Source: Gammaproteobacteria bacterium (GTDB lineage: Bacteria > Pseudomonadota > Gammaproteobacteria > DSM-16500). From it: DNA of 64,000 bases. This document shows, piece after piece, positions 37,117 to 46,429 of the stretch (positions are counted from its first letter, which is position 1; each line of letters starts with the position of its first letter). The notes beneath the pieces are model-generated. The model was given only the letters and a program-made list of their open reading frames with translations, ran no database searches and was not told where the DNA came from. The stretch spans positions 220,553 through 284,552 of the forward strand of contig JARLJO010000060.1 in assembly GCA_031291175.1 (NCBI GenBank), written 5' to 3'. A program made the translations under genes and the position numbers.

Positions 37117-37806
37117 TTACATATCAAACAATAACCATTCCACATCCGTCACAGCATCTATCTGAATTTGAGCCACATCCACAATAGCCGCCCCATCACC
37201 TGCCGAAAGCGACTCACCATTCAATGAAACCTCTCCTTTTACCAACTGTAACCAGCCTTTGTGTCCCTCTTTAAATGTGTGCTGAATGGACTCTCCCTTT
37301 TCGCAATAAGCAGCATACAAATCCACGGCCTGATGAATCACAATAGAACCCTCACGGCCATCGGGAGAACCGATCAAAATAAGTTGATTTGGTATTTTTT
37401 GAATGGTGATTTGTTGATAACCTGGCTTCAGTCCGGCCTGACCAGGAATAATCCAGATCTGCAGAAAATGTAATGGTGATGACTTGGAATGATTGAATTC
37501 GCTATGCGAAACACCGGTTCCGGCCGACATCAACTGAATTTCACCTGGCCTGATGACAGAGCCAGTCCCTAAACTATCTCGATGCGCAAGCTCACCCTCC
37601 ACCACATAAGAGATAATTTCCATATCGCGATGGGGATGTGTACCAAAACCTTGGCCAGCTTGCACCGTATCTTCGTTGATCACTCGCAGATGATCAAACC
37701 CCATAAAGCCTTCATCGTAGTATTCCCCGAAGGAAAAAGTATGGAAACTATTGAGCCAACCCGCATTACTCAATCCACGCTCATGTGCTTTACGAATATA
37801 GATCAC
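37117..37806 (-). CDS. Pirin-family protein (quercetinase-like cupin)
   Basis: A bicupin of about 229 residues. Pirin metal-binding motif [12 protein letters not shown] with GTHPH, plus [12 protein letters not shown], gives the three His and one Glu ligands of the N-terminal barrel. Start chosen at GTG 37806 ([11 protein letters not shown]), because AAGGGG lies six bases upstream; ATG 37812 abuts that site, and the longest frame starts at TTG 37866. Members such as YhhW cleave flavonols; others act as redox-sensing cofactors. Divergent from the photolyase gene. Confidence 0.88.
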   Translation of the reverse strand: MIYIRKAHERGLSNAGWLNSFHTFSFGEYYDEGFMGFDHLRVINEDTVQAGQGFGTHPHRDMEIISYVVEGELAHRDSLGTGSVIRPGEIQLMSAGTGVSHSEFNHSKSSPLHFLQIWIIPGQAGLKPGYQQITIQKIPNQLILIGSPDGREGSIVIHQAVDLYAAYCEKGESIQHTFKEGHKGWLQLVKGEVSLNGESLSAGDGAAIVDVAQIQIDAVTDVEWLLFDM

Positions 37807-37931
37807 GACCATCCCCTTGTGATTGAATATTTCATTGCCCAAACTAGCCTCTGCCATGTCAGACAATCAGAAATATCATGATACAATACTTTTTATTTTT
37901 GCATCATCTTTTAAATACAGGTTTTATTCAA

Positions 37932-39377
37932 ATGCGCGGCTTAATTTGGTTTAAAAAAGATTTACGAATCATCGACCAGCTTGCGTTATATCATGCCTGC
38001 CAACAATCACCAGATGGCGTCATAGGCCTATATATTATTGATATGGCCATGTGGCAAAAGCATCACGTCTCTCACTGTCAAATTGAATTTATCTTGCGTG
38101 GGCTACAACAATTAAAACTTGATCTTGATGCCATTGGCATCCCGCTACTAATCAAACAAATAGACAAAACAGAAAACATCCCAGCATGTCTATTAAACAT
38201 CACAACTGAGCATAAAATAGATGCCGTTTTTTTTAATCGTGAGTATGAGGTCAATGAAAAAAAACGTGATAAATTGGTCACTGCGGCATTAACCCAAAAA
38301 AATATTTCCGTGTTATCTTTTGATGACCAACTGATTATTCCGGCTAACTTGACTTTAAAAAGCAATGGAGAATATTTTAAAGTATTCACACCTTTCAAAC
38401 GCAATTGGCTAAATGTATTCAGCAACAATAAAAACCTCTCGTTATTGCCTAAACCGAAGCTCATCAACAAAATGACTATTCCCGCCTCACCTCTACCAGC
38501 AACATTACCGGGAATCGCATCATCAATTGATCCAGCCTTGTGGCCTGCGGGTGAGGCAACCGCGCGCAAGCTATTACGCGCATTTACTCAAGAAAATTTA
38601 TTGCATTATGACACTAAACGCGACTTCCCAGCCCTGGACAAAACCAGCAAAATATCACCTTATTTAGCAGTAGGCATGATTTCCCCGCGAGAATGTTTTT
38701 TAACAGCGCTCGATCAAAATAATCATGAACTCGACTCAGGCAACAAAGGCGCCACTATCTGGATGTCAGAATTAATTTGGCGCGAATTTTATCGGACCAT
38801 CTTAATCGAAGTACCTCGTATCTGCATGAATCAAGCCTATCAAGCCATCACCGACAAACTTCCCTGGAGAAACGACGACTCATTATTAGAAAGCTGGCAA
38901 CAAGGCAAAACCGGCTTTCCTCTTGTTGATGCCGCCATGCGGCAACTTAACACCACGGGTTGGATGCATAATCGTTTGCGCATGGTTGTTGCCATGTTTC
39001 TCAGTAAAAATCTTTTTTTAGATTGGCGCCTGGGTGAAAAATATTTTTCTGAAAAACTGATTGATATTGATTTTGCGTCCAATAATGGCGGATGGCAATG
39101 GAGCGCATCGACAGGCACAGATGCTGTGCCCTATTTTAGATTATTCAATCCAACCTCACAAAGTGAGCGCTTTGATCCAGAAGGCAAATTTATTAGGCAC
39201 TATTGTCCAGAACTACAAGCCTTTAATCATCGAGACATTCACAACCCTTACGAAAAAAATCCGACCCTCGCGGCAAAAAGCCGTTATCCCAAACCCATCA
39301 TTGACTATAAGCTATCAAGAGTCAGAATTTTAACGGCGTTTAAAAAGCTCACCGACAAGCGAGAAGAAGATGTCTGA
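37932..39377 (+). CDS. phrB: Deoxyribodipyrimidine photolyase (CPD photolyase, class I type)
   Basis: About 481 residues from ATG 37932 (RGLIWFKKDLRI, the usual N-terminus). The photolyase domain with FAD-binding region is clear: GATIWMSELIWREFYRTIL, TGFPLVDAAMRQLNTTGWMHNRLRMVVAMFLSKN and IDFASNNGGWQWSASTGTDAVPYFRLFNP. The conserved Trp residues of the electron-transfer path are in place. It repairs UV pyrimidine dimers with light. The last 8 bases overlap the GIY-YIG gene. Confidence 0.93.
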   Translation: MRGLIWFKKDLRIIDQLALYHACQQSPDGVIGLYIIDMAMWQKHHVSHCQIEFILRGLQQLKLDLDAIGIPLLIKQIDKTENIPACLLNITTEHKIDAVFFNREYEVNEKKRDKLVTAALTQKNISVLSFDDQLIIPANLTLKSNGEYFKVFTPFKRNWLNVFSNNKNLSLLPKPKLINKMTIPASPLPATLPGIASSIDPALWPAGEATARKLLRAFTQENLLHYDTKRDFPALDKTSKISPYLAVGMISPRECFLTALDQNNHELDSGNKGATIWMSELIWREFYRTILIEVPRICMNQAYQAITDKLPWRNDDSLLESWQQGKTGFPLVDAAMRQLNTTGWMHNRLRMVVAMFLSKNLFLDWRLGEKYFSEKLIDIDFASNNGGWQWSASTGTDAVPYFRLFNPTSQSERFDPEGKFIRHYCPELQAFNHRDIHNPYEKNPTLAAKSRYPKPIIDYKLSRVRILTAFKKLTDKREEDV

Positions 39378-39675
39378 AATACAGTACTGGGTTTATATTT
39401 TACTTTGTGACAATGATAGCTTTTACACAGGCTATACAACCGACATGGCGCGCCGATACCAGGAGCATGTGTCAGGCACCGATAAATGCAAATATACCCG
39501 AAGCTTCAAGCCCATTCGCATTGCACGTTGCTGGCAAATACTCGGTGACAAGTCCACCGCATTGCAAATGGAACGCTTTATAAAAAAATTATCACGCCGT
39601 CAAAAAGAAAAGCTCATCGCTCAACCAACTGAAATGACGAAGCTTTTCCCCTGCCAAGTCATGACCGTAGAGTAA
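39370..39675 (+). CDS. GIY-YIG nuclease-domain protein (YhbQ-like)
   Basis: 101 residues comprising one GIY-YIG domain: WVYILLCDNDSFYTGYTTDMARRYQEH, with the YIL and YTG motifs and catalytic Arg, then QMERFIKKLSRRQKEKLI. Length and pattern match the UPF0213/YhbQ group, which nick or bind DNA in repair. It overlaps the end of the photolyase gene, so both may be expressed together for DNA repair. Confidence 0.9.
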   Translation: MSEIQYWVYILLCDNDSFYTGYTTDMARRYQEHVSGTDKCKYTRSFKPIRIARCWQILGDKSTALQMERFIKKLSRRQKEKLIAQPTEMTKLFPCQVMTVE

Positions 39676-39863
39676 ACAATGCTGGGGAGACTCTTCAATT
39701 GACATCCTCGCTCTGGATGATAAAATAGCCAAATATTCATCTCATTTGCCCTAATAGTAAAAAATTATGATAAACACTTACCACATTCTAGCTATCTGTT
39801 GTTGGCACTAAGCCGATCTCGCTTTTCTCATCTCATCTTTTTTACCGTTATTTAGGGTGCCTT

Positions 39864-41117
39864 ATGCCTCTTGCAAACAAACGATTTGTGATTTATTTAT
39901 TGATGATTTTACTCGGCATTGCCAGCGGCATGTCTGACATCAGCCTGTTAAAAGATTTTGGCTTATTGATTTCGGATATTTTTATCAAGATTTTCCGTTG
40001 CATTAGTATGCCCATTGTCGCCCTCTCACTCATTGTGACGTTATCCAGCTACAGCAGCGAAAAATCCATGAGAAAGATCTGGCAACGCACGCTATTTTAT
40101 ACACTGAGCACAACCATTATCGCGGCCACCGTAAGCTGCCTGCTGTATCTCATCATTAAGCCCACTAACGCCAATTTTTCTGCTGTGATCAATGCAGCAC
40201 CTCTGCCGGAAAAACCCCATTACCTACAACATTTAGCCTCTTTGATTCCATCCAATGTATTTGCTCCTTTTCTCGAGCATCAAGTCATGGGCGTTTTAAT
40301 CATTGGCCTTTTGGTGGGTATTGCGATTCGCTATATCCCGGAAGAACAACCCAGAAAAGCGGTCATTCATTTTTTCCAGGGGATTCACAGTCTTTTTTTA
40401 GTTATCACAAAATGGATAGTCGCGATTTTACCGCTGGGCTTGTATGGTTTTATCACTGCGACCGTCGTGCAATTGCGTGGCGGCATTGATATCAGCGGCA
40501 TTGGCGAATACCTCGCCGTTTTGGTTTTAGCCAATTTGATCCAGGGATTTATTATTCTGCCGATCTGGTTAAAGTTCAACAAAATCAGGCCGTTTGTCAC
40601 GATGCGAAAAATGATGCCTGCACTATCTATCGCCTTTTTTTCCAAATCTTCCGCAGGTACCTTACCTATTACGATGGCCACGGCAGAAAAACAATTGAAT
40701 ATCAGCCCTAAAATCAGCCGGTTCATTTTACCGCTTTGCACCAATATCAACATGAACGGCTGCGCCGCCTTTATCTTTGTCACCGTGATTTACCTGATGC
40801 AAAATCAAGGTATTGATATCACGATTGGAACCATGGCCCTCTGGATTTTAGTCGCAACGATTGCGGCTGTAGGCAATGCTGGCGTACCGATGGGATGTTT
40901 TTTCTTAAGCGCCAGCCTGCTGGCCAGCATGGATATCCCTATCTCTTTATTAGGCATTATCCTGCCCTTCTACAGCATCATTGATATGATAGAAACCGCA
41001 TTGAATGTCTGGTCGGATTCTTGTATTGCAAAAGTCGTGAGTGATAAATCGGAAATGGATTTACAGGCAGACGACCTCACTGAACATGCTATGCCTATAA
41101 AAGCAGTAGAATATTAA
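39864..41117 (+). CDS. Dicarboxylate/amino acid:cation symporter (DAACS family)
   Basis: 417 residues with eight membrane helices and two hairpin loops. Family motifs: serine-rich hairpin FFSKSSAGTLPITMATAE (HP1), NMNGCAAF (TM7), GNAGVPMGCFFLSASLLASM (HP2) and NVWSDSCIAKVV (TM8, substrate Asp). It imports glutamate, aspartate, serine or C4-dicarboxylates with Na+ or H+; which one is not clear. The gene is shortened at the N-terminus relative to GltP (~430). The gap before it (189 bp) shows nothing definite. Confidence 0.92.
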   Translation: MPLANKRFVIYLLMILLGIASGMSDISLLKDFGLLISDIFIKIFRCISMPIVALSLIVTLSSYSSEKSMRKIWQRTLFYTLSTTIIAATVSCLLYLIIKPTNANFSAVINAAPLPEKPHYLQHLASLIPSNVFAPFLEHQVMGVLIIGLLVGIAIRYIPEEQPRKAVIHFFQGIHSLFLVITKWIVAILPLGLYGFITATVVQLRGGIDISGIGEYLAVLVLANLIQGFIILPIWLKFNKIRPFVTMRKMMPALSIAFFSKSSAGTLPITMATAEKQLNISPKISRFILPLCTNINMNGCAAFIFVTVIYLMQNQGIDITIGTMALWILVATIAAVGNAGVPMGCFFLSASLLASMDIPISLLGIILPFYSIIDMIETALNVWSDSCIAKVVSDKSEMDLQADDLTEHAMPIKAVEY

Positions 41118-41165
41118 AGTCCGCATGAATTTGAATGAGGTTCTGGCAGATCAGGCTAGTTACCT

Positions 41166-41198
41166 CTTCATACTTCCTTAAGTATTCGACCCTATAAT
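41166..41198 (+). promoter_or_regulatory. PmrA-box-like promoter of the first UIM gene
   Basis: CTTCAT (41166-41171), five bases, CTTAAG (41177-41182): an 11-bp direct repeat that fits YTTAAK-N5-YTTAAK with one mismatch. TATAAT follows at 41193-41198, 16 bases after the start of the second half-site. The segment TTCCTTAAGTATTC is shared with the promoter at 42733-42765. Confidence 0.7.
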
Positions 41199-41239
41199 GC
41201 CATGCTCATATAAGAATTAACTTTAAGAATGAGGTAATA

Positions 41240-42592
41240 ATGTTATCCGGCAATGTATGCGAGACCTTTATAACAGAAGAAAATCCCAAAACCCTCATCA
41301 CTACAAAATTGTTTATTGATGAGAGTGAAGTGCATTGTGCTTTTAACACCTTTGATGAATTGACAGCCTTTACTAATTGGGCAAATCAACATATTCCCGG
41401 CACATTAGACAAATTAAATCTCGCTATTAATACGGCGATTGAAAAAAATCAGGATCTGGAAGCGATTCATTTATCATTCTCTCATGAGGAGTTTGTTAAA
41501 ATTCACCGAATTGGTGGATTATCACCTTTCCCAAAAGCCGTCATTGAACTAGAAGAAAAAGCCGTTGAAGAAAGAAAGCAGGCACTGTTGATTGAAATGC
41601 AAAGCATCTTAGCTACAATAGATCAAACAGACGCTTCAATGCCACCTGCCCAGGAATGGAAGACGATAACATTGTCTCCTGACTGCGAGCTGCACTTAGT
41701 AATAACAATAACAAAAGATGGGATGTCAATATGCATTGATGAAAACCATCTTGGTGAAAACCATAGTAACGTCACTATCCTAAAGCAAATATTTGATCGC
41801 TTATCTGACCGACTCAAAGAAGATAGCCACACACTTTACACAGAATTAACAAATGAAAAACAGCATGGTCTGTTTTTTAAAGACCGCGATTTTGTTCCAT
41901 ATATGTTTCGCTGCCAATCAATGTTTCCGTTTAGTGAAGGTATAGACGATATACTTGCATCCATAGCATCTGAAATTTTTCCCAATCAAAACAAACCGGC
42001 CGCAATCAATACCTCGCACGCCAATTCATCTGCTTCACTCAGTCATATCTCAGCATCCGCTTCTTCCTCCTCCTCGGCATCCTTTGCACCGCACTCAATG
42101 GATTCTGGAGTCCATCAGTTTGAGTTTGAAGACGAAATAGCAAGGCAAGAGAAAGCAGAACTGTTACAAGCCATAGAACTTTCACGCCAGGAAGCAGACG
42201 CAATCAGGATCTCGAATGCCAATTCATCTGCATCATCCATGAGTCATACCTCAGCATCCGCTTCTTCCTCCTCCGCATCTAGAGCTCGTTCATCAGCACT
42301 TGAAGACGAAAGAGCAAGGCAAGAGGAAGCAGACCTGTTACAACAAGCCATAGCACTTTCACTTTCATCGGCTGGTTTAGGGGATGGAGAAAGCGGAGAC
42401 TCTCTGGAAGAATTCAAACATTCCAGTAGCTCCTCCATTCCAGCAACACAGGTACACAAAGAGGCTACCCTGCCCTCCGCTAGTGCTCTGGCGAGCAGCA
42501 TGAGCACAGTGCTTGGCTCACCAAAACCCGCTACGCCACCACCAACCAACATTGCGGCTAACGAAGTGAAAAAAAGCTTTTCACCGATCTAA
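41240..42592 (+). CDS. Candidate secreted effector with two ubiquitin-interacting motifs (UIM protein 1)
   Basis: 450 residues with no signal peptide or membrane helix. Residues ~1-100 contain a small domain (FNTFDELTAFTNWANQHI) also found in the neighbour at 42815. Residues ~255-450 are Ser/Ala-rich linkers holding two UIM matches: 304-318, with E304, E307, L308, A311, S315 and E318 (ELLQAIELSRQE), and 362-374, with E362, E363, D365, L367, A370 and S374 (DLLQQAIALS). Both follow the eukaryotic pattern acidic-hydrophobic-x-x-Ala-x3-Ser and look like Vps27/Hrs-type motifs. Linker and UIM are an internal duplication. The last ~35 residues resemble those of the neighbour. GAGG precedes the ATG. 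I infer a host-directed ubiquitin-binding protein; no family known to me. Confidence 0.8.
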   Translation: MLSGNVCETFITEENPKTLITTKLFIDESEVHCAFNTFDELTAFTNWANQHIPGTLDKLNLAINTAIEKNQDLEAIHLSFSHEEFVKIHRIGGLSPFPKAVIELEEKAVEERKQALLIEMQSILATIDQTDASMPPAQEWKTITLSPDCELHLVITITKDGMSICIDENHLGENHSNVTILKQIFDRLSDRLKEDSHTLYTELTNEKQHGLFFKDRDFVPYMFRCQSMFPFSEGIDDILASIASEIFPNQNKPAAINTSHANSSASLSHISASASSSSSASFAPHSMDSGVHQFEFEDEIARQEKAELLQAIELSRQEADAIRISNANSSASSMSHTSASASSSSASRARSSALEDERARQEEADLLQQAIALSLSSAGLGDGESGDSLEEFKHSSSSSIPATQVHKEATLPSASALASSMSTVLGSPKPATPPPTNIAANEVKKSFSPI

Positions 42593-42732
42593 AATAGAGG
42601 ATGGACGCGACGAAAAGAAATGTCGCGGCCATCCTACTTAACCCTGACAAGCTGTATACAATTAAAGCTAGTATTTTCTACTCATCGCTATTTCTTTACA
42701 AACTGATCATTTACTTAACAATATAAAGGTCT

Positions 42733-42765
42733 TTTAAGCTTTCCTTAAGTATTCAACTATATAAT
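42733..42765 (+). promoter_or_regulatory. PmrA-box-like promoter of the second UIM gene
   Basis: TTTAAG (42733-42738), five bases, CTTAAG (42744-42749): an exact match to YTTAAK-N5-YTTAAK, the PmrA box form known from enteric bacteria. TATAAT at 42760-42765 is again 16 bases after the start of the second half-site. Transcription would start near 42772, before the ATG at 42815. Confidence 0.75.
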
Positions 42766-42814
42766 TAGGCCAAAATTGCTCCGCAAAAGCGCACAAACCG
42801 AGGACACAAAAATC

Positions 42815-44452
42815 ATGAGCAGTACCCGAATTATTTTCACTTTAGCAAAACTTGCTATTCCTATTGCGGTCAATGTGACCGTTGCTCCTATTGAAAAGCT
42901 GGTTTCCTGCGAATTTAGTGACCTGGATGATGCAGAAAATTTCGTTGCCTGGGCAGATAAGTTAGGTATTGATTTTAACTTCAAAGCAGCATTAGAAGAA
43001 GCCGTGGAGACAGAGCTCACCAATCGCAACGATCTCTCAAAAATTGATATTATTTTTGAAGAACGAATTTATCAAGCCATTATATTGCAAAATAAACCTC
43101 ATCGCCGCCTGACCCAAGCATCGGTACAAACATTACAGGATGAAATCGAAATCGCTAACGAACAGATTGCGCGTGAACAAGCCGCATTGCATCACCAGGA
43201 ATTTGTTGGCCCAGGGTTTGATACAACTTGCGAAACTACAGTTTTTAAGTCAACAACGGGTAGTGAATTCCTTACAGAAATATTAATCGATAGCACGAAT
43301 TTCACACAATGCCGTTTTGCTAATCTTGAAGATGCGGCTGCATTTTTAGCGTGGGTTAATACACTGAAAATTAGCGCGACACCTTTTGACATCGTTATCG
43401 ATGAAACCTATCGACAAAAAAGTACTTTTGCAGGAAAGAATGCATATACCATTCGTTTTAAAACGAATGAATTTGATCAACTCCTCGCTATTAAAAATCT
43501 TCAGGAACAAAAAGTAGACTTATCGCCTAAAATGACTTTTACACCTATTGGATCGATCAGCTCTGCATTTACCAAACTATCGCCTGAAAGACTAAAACTG
43601 TCTTCAAGAACCGCATCGGATGATGAGGAAAAAGTTGTCCCTAAAAGCCTTAGCTTATTTCAGCATACATCCGCTGCGACATCTTCTTCGTCAGCATTTA
43701 TTTCTCCACGCTCCATAATAGGCGCTAGAGCCAATCTGAATGCTTTATTCGAAGAGCAAGAAGCAGCAGCAAGAAAAGAGCAAGAAGATTTGCTGCAAGC
43801 CATCGCGCTTTCGCAACAACATGCAATGAAAGCAGAAAGAGATGAAGCAAGCCCTGACTCTTTCGTGGAATCCAAACAGCACGATAGATCATGGATGCCC
43901 GCAGTAAGCAATGCAGAACAGAGCCTTAGCCCAAGTCATCATCCATCCAGTGAGGCACAACTCGATTTTATCGAACAAACAGCTGAAGGCGCAGAACAAG
44001 AAGAGGAAGACGTATCATTAGCGATTCGCACCTCTCGCAGTCTATCGAACGCATCGACCTCATTATCAAGATTAAACTCAGATCCTGCACTCGCCTCTCG
44101 CATGGGTAATTATGTGAGTTCTTCTGACGCTGAGTTGATTCGTGAACTGCAATTCCATCTTGATCAAATTGAAATACTATCAGCTGAGGTAATGAATCGC
44201 TCAATAAATCATCCTGAAAAGTCTCTCCTCTTTAAGAATTTTTTAAAAAGCATAGGCAATAGAGAGATTCAAATCGCTATTGAAGATCCGCTCGCAGAAG
44301 CACTTAAGAAGAGTCTACCGTCTTTACCCTCCGCCGTTGCACTAGGGAGCAGCATGAGTGCAATGCTGCATTCACCAAAACAGGCCACGCCCTCACCAAC
44401 CAATAAGCCAGCTAACAACCCAGAAAATAGATTCTCACCACAACAAAAATAG
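42815..44452 (+). CDS. Candidate secreted effector with two ubiquitin-interacting motifs (UIM protein 2)
   Basis: 545 residues from ATG 42815, preceded by GAGG; the longer frame starts at a TTG only a few bases after the predicted transcription start. Two copies of a small domain lie in the N-terminal half: EFSDLDDAENFVAWADKLGI (~30-50) and RFANLEDAAAFLAWVNTLKI (~165-185), both related to one copy in the gene upstream. UIM matches: about 322-337 (E322, D325, L326, A329, S333 in EDLLQAIALSQQ) and 396-407 (E396-E398, D399, V400, A403, S407 in EEEDVSLAIRTS). Linkers are Ser-rich. The C-terminal tail is like that of UIM protein 1. The two genes are tandem paralogues with matching promoters. Confidence 0.8.
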   Translation: MSSTRIIFTLAKLAIPIAVNVTVAPIEKLVSCEFSDLDDAENFVAWADKLGIDFNFKAALEEAVETELTNRNDLSKIDIIFEERIYQAIILQNKPHRRLTQASVQTLQDEIEIANEQIAREQAALHHQEFVGPGFDTTCETTVFKSTTGSEFLTEILIDSTNFTQCRFANLEDAAAFLAWVNTLKISATPFDIVIDETYRQKSTFAGKNAYTIRFKTNEFDQLLAIKNLQEQKVDLSPKMTFTPIGSISSAFTKLSPERLKLSSRTASDDEEKVVPKSLSLFQHTSAATSSSSAFISPRSIIGARANLNALFEEQEAAARKEQEDLLQAIALSQQHAMKAERDEASPDSFVESKQHDRSWMPAVSNAEQSLSPSHHPSSEAQLDFIEQTAEGAEQEEEDVSLAIRTSRSLSNASTSLSRLNSDPALASRMGNYVSSSDAELIRELQFHLDQIEILSAEVMNRSINHPEKSLLFKNFLKSIGNREIQIAIEDPLAEALKKSLPSLPSAVALGSSMSAMLHSPKQATPSPTNKPANNPENRFSPQQK

Positions 44453-44464
44453 ATGAGGAGCAGG

Positions 44465-46387
44465 TTATTTAGCAGGTGAAGGAGATCGCCGCAAGTCTCT
44501 ACCATGCTGTGATGCTTGATCTACTGTAGTAGTATTGCCGTTACCGGCTGGGAACAAATTTTTCAATCGGAGTAAACTCATCGCTGATCGAGAAGTCCGG
44601 GGCACAGGCATCCCCTCCGCGGGATAAACAACCCGCCATTCAGCGGAGTCCACTGTCGAATTGTCAGCATCAGGATCCTTCACTGCTGGACGCGCATTCA
44701 AGTAAAAGTCACCAATCGGAGATTGACGAGTTTCATCAGGATCCAGCCTCGTCTCAGGCACCGATTCTTGAAACTCACCATCTGTTGTTTCAACCATGGG
44801 CGGGCGCCATTGATCAAATCGAGCGCTGTTATTCATCCCAATAGAAACTTGTCCGTCTAAAATTTGTGTCGTCTCCGCACTCACAAAAGCCCCGTCTTCT
44901 GTTTCACTCAATCTTGGAGGCAAAGTTCCTAAAATATTATCCTCAATCACCACACCATTGGCCATTAATAACGGTTTCGATGCAATCTCAGAATCTTGTT
45001 CCGTTTTAGGATTCACTTTATTGAGTAAATATTTTATTTTTAGCATTTTTTCGCTAACAACAGGATCGTTCAACAAACTTAAAACCATTTCCAGTTGCTT
45101 GTCAGTAATATTGACATTCCACAACACATAAAAAACATAAGCCAAAATATTCGACATGTTTGGCAGTTGCTTTACAATCCACTCTGGCAATCTTTTCATT
45201 TGGATTTTTGCGTCACCGATTGGGTCCAAAAACCGATTGAAATCTTTTTCATATAATTTCAACAATAATTTTAAAGACGGAATCTCTAACCATCGATCGA
45301 TAAAATACAGTTTTTGATCCGTAAAAATGGCTGCAGGGATTTTCGCATAACGAATAACACTTTTAATATTACTGACTTGTCTTGCACGATAGGCAGGATC
45401 TTCTAATCTTGGTAAAAAGAGATCTATCGTCTCACGCAAAATAAAATCCATTAACTGGTGATTAAGAAGAAAATAATCTCGCGATAATAAATCCTGGCCT
45501 TTATGCTTTTTAGTGAATGGCCCATGCTGCAAAAATGCGACCATCGAAAATAATTGTGTTAGTAACACTAATACCACGCCATCCAGGGCATCTGTTTTGA
45601 GTCCAGGAATTTTTTTTAATTCAGCGCTAATGTAGCTCGCACTTAACAATAATCCCAAACTAAAACCAATAGCGTAAGCGCTATTATTGACAAATATTTC
45701 GCGCCGATGCGCGCTACACATTCCAACCATACTCAGTTTCAACTCTATCATGTACTGAGCATTAGCGAGCGCTTCTAATAAAAAGCCTATCATGTGTCCA
45801 ACAAACGGGACAAAACGAATCCCACCCGCAAAAATCAGCTCACTGACAAACCGAAACACACTTTCAATATCCGCACTGGCTTGAGCGCCACTACCATCTT
45901 CACACGGTTCAAAGTTTTTATTATTAGGAATTTCTTCTGAAAAAGCTTTAGAGATATTGGTGGCGTGAAGAATGTTTTTGATGATGAGGTCAGTTTTTAA
46001 AGGCAACGAAATGACGAATAACATGTATTGCTGAGTATCTTCTTCAACAAAGGGCATGAGTCGCAACAGATTAGCGAGAGCCACCACTTCCATGGCATAT
46101 AGCATATTGTCTCGCACAGAGGCCATGGCCGCCTGCCTGATACGCTGAGATTCTATTGCTCTCATGATGGCTGAGGGTGCATGCAAAATCTGTAAAAAAC
46201 CGCGCACCCCCTGCAATAAGTTTCCTGGCAAATTGATGATTGTATCCTGGAGAGTGGTTTTGACTTCTTGCCGAAAGACAGGATCGTTGAACTTCACTTT
46301 GATGGCAGTTACCACATAAGATGCTGTCGTCTTAAATGATCCCCACTTTGATTTTACATTATCTGTCACTGATGTAAAAAACTTCAT
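44465..46387 (-). CDS. Candidate effector: 640-residue protein with internal membrane segments, unknown function
   Basis: Start at ATG 46387, with TAGGAG upstream; a longer frame to 46444 would run into the promoter. No signal peptide. Hydrophobic segments at ~180-198, ~226-243 and ~259-276 could insert in a membrane. Residues ~290-450 are helical and basic, and residues ~480-640 are polar and probably disordered, ending RRSPSPAK. I recognise no family. The gene ends 13 bp from the end of UIM protein 2, converging with it. Upstream is a perfect PmrA-type tandem repeat. Together this suggests a PmrA-regulated, secreted, membrane-targeting effector; no motif shows its activity. Confidence 0.75.
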   Translation of the reverse strand: MKFFTSVTDNVKSKWGSFKTTASYVVTAIKVKFNDPVFRQEVKTTLQDTIINLPGNLLQGVRGFLQILHAPSAIMRAIESQRIRQAAMASVRDNMLYAMEVVALANLLRLMPFVEEDTQQYMLFVISLPLKTDLIIKNILHATNISKAFSEEIPNNKNFEPCEDGSGAQASADIESVFRFVSELIFAGGIRFVPFVGHMIGFLLEALANAQYMIELKLSMVGMCSAHRREIFVNNSAYAIGFSLGLLLSASYISAELKKIPGLKTDALDGVVLVLLTQLFSMVAFLQHGPFTKKHKGQDLLSRDYFLLNHQLMDFILRETIDLFLPRLEDPAYRARQVSNIKSVIRYAKIPAAIFTDQKLYFIDRWLEIPSLKLLLKLYEKDFNRFLDPIGDAKIQMKRLPEWIVKQLPNMSNILAYVFYVLWNVNITDKQLEMVLSLLNDPVVSEKMLKIKYLLNKVNPKTEQDSEIASKPLLMANGVVIEDNILGTLPPRLSETEDGAFVSAETTQILDGQVSIGMNNSARFDQWRPPMVETTDGEFQESVPETRLDPDETRQSPIGDFYLNARPAVKDPDADNSTVDSAEWRVVYPAEGMPVPRTSRSAMSLLRLKNLFPAGNGNTTTVDQASQHGRDLRRSPSPAK

Positions 46388-46429
46388 CCTGCTCTCTCCT
46401 AAGCGCTTTGTCCTTGTGATAACTTTTAA

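Noticed and set aside
41640..41900. Possible third UIM upstream in UIM protein 1
   Set aside because: The acidic/Leu stretches there lack the Ala-x3-Ser core at the right spacing.
42244..42552. 102-residue minus-strand frame opposite UIM protein 1
   Set aside because: Low-complexity antisense of the Ser/Ala linker; no start signals.
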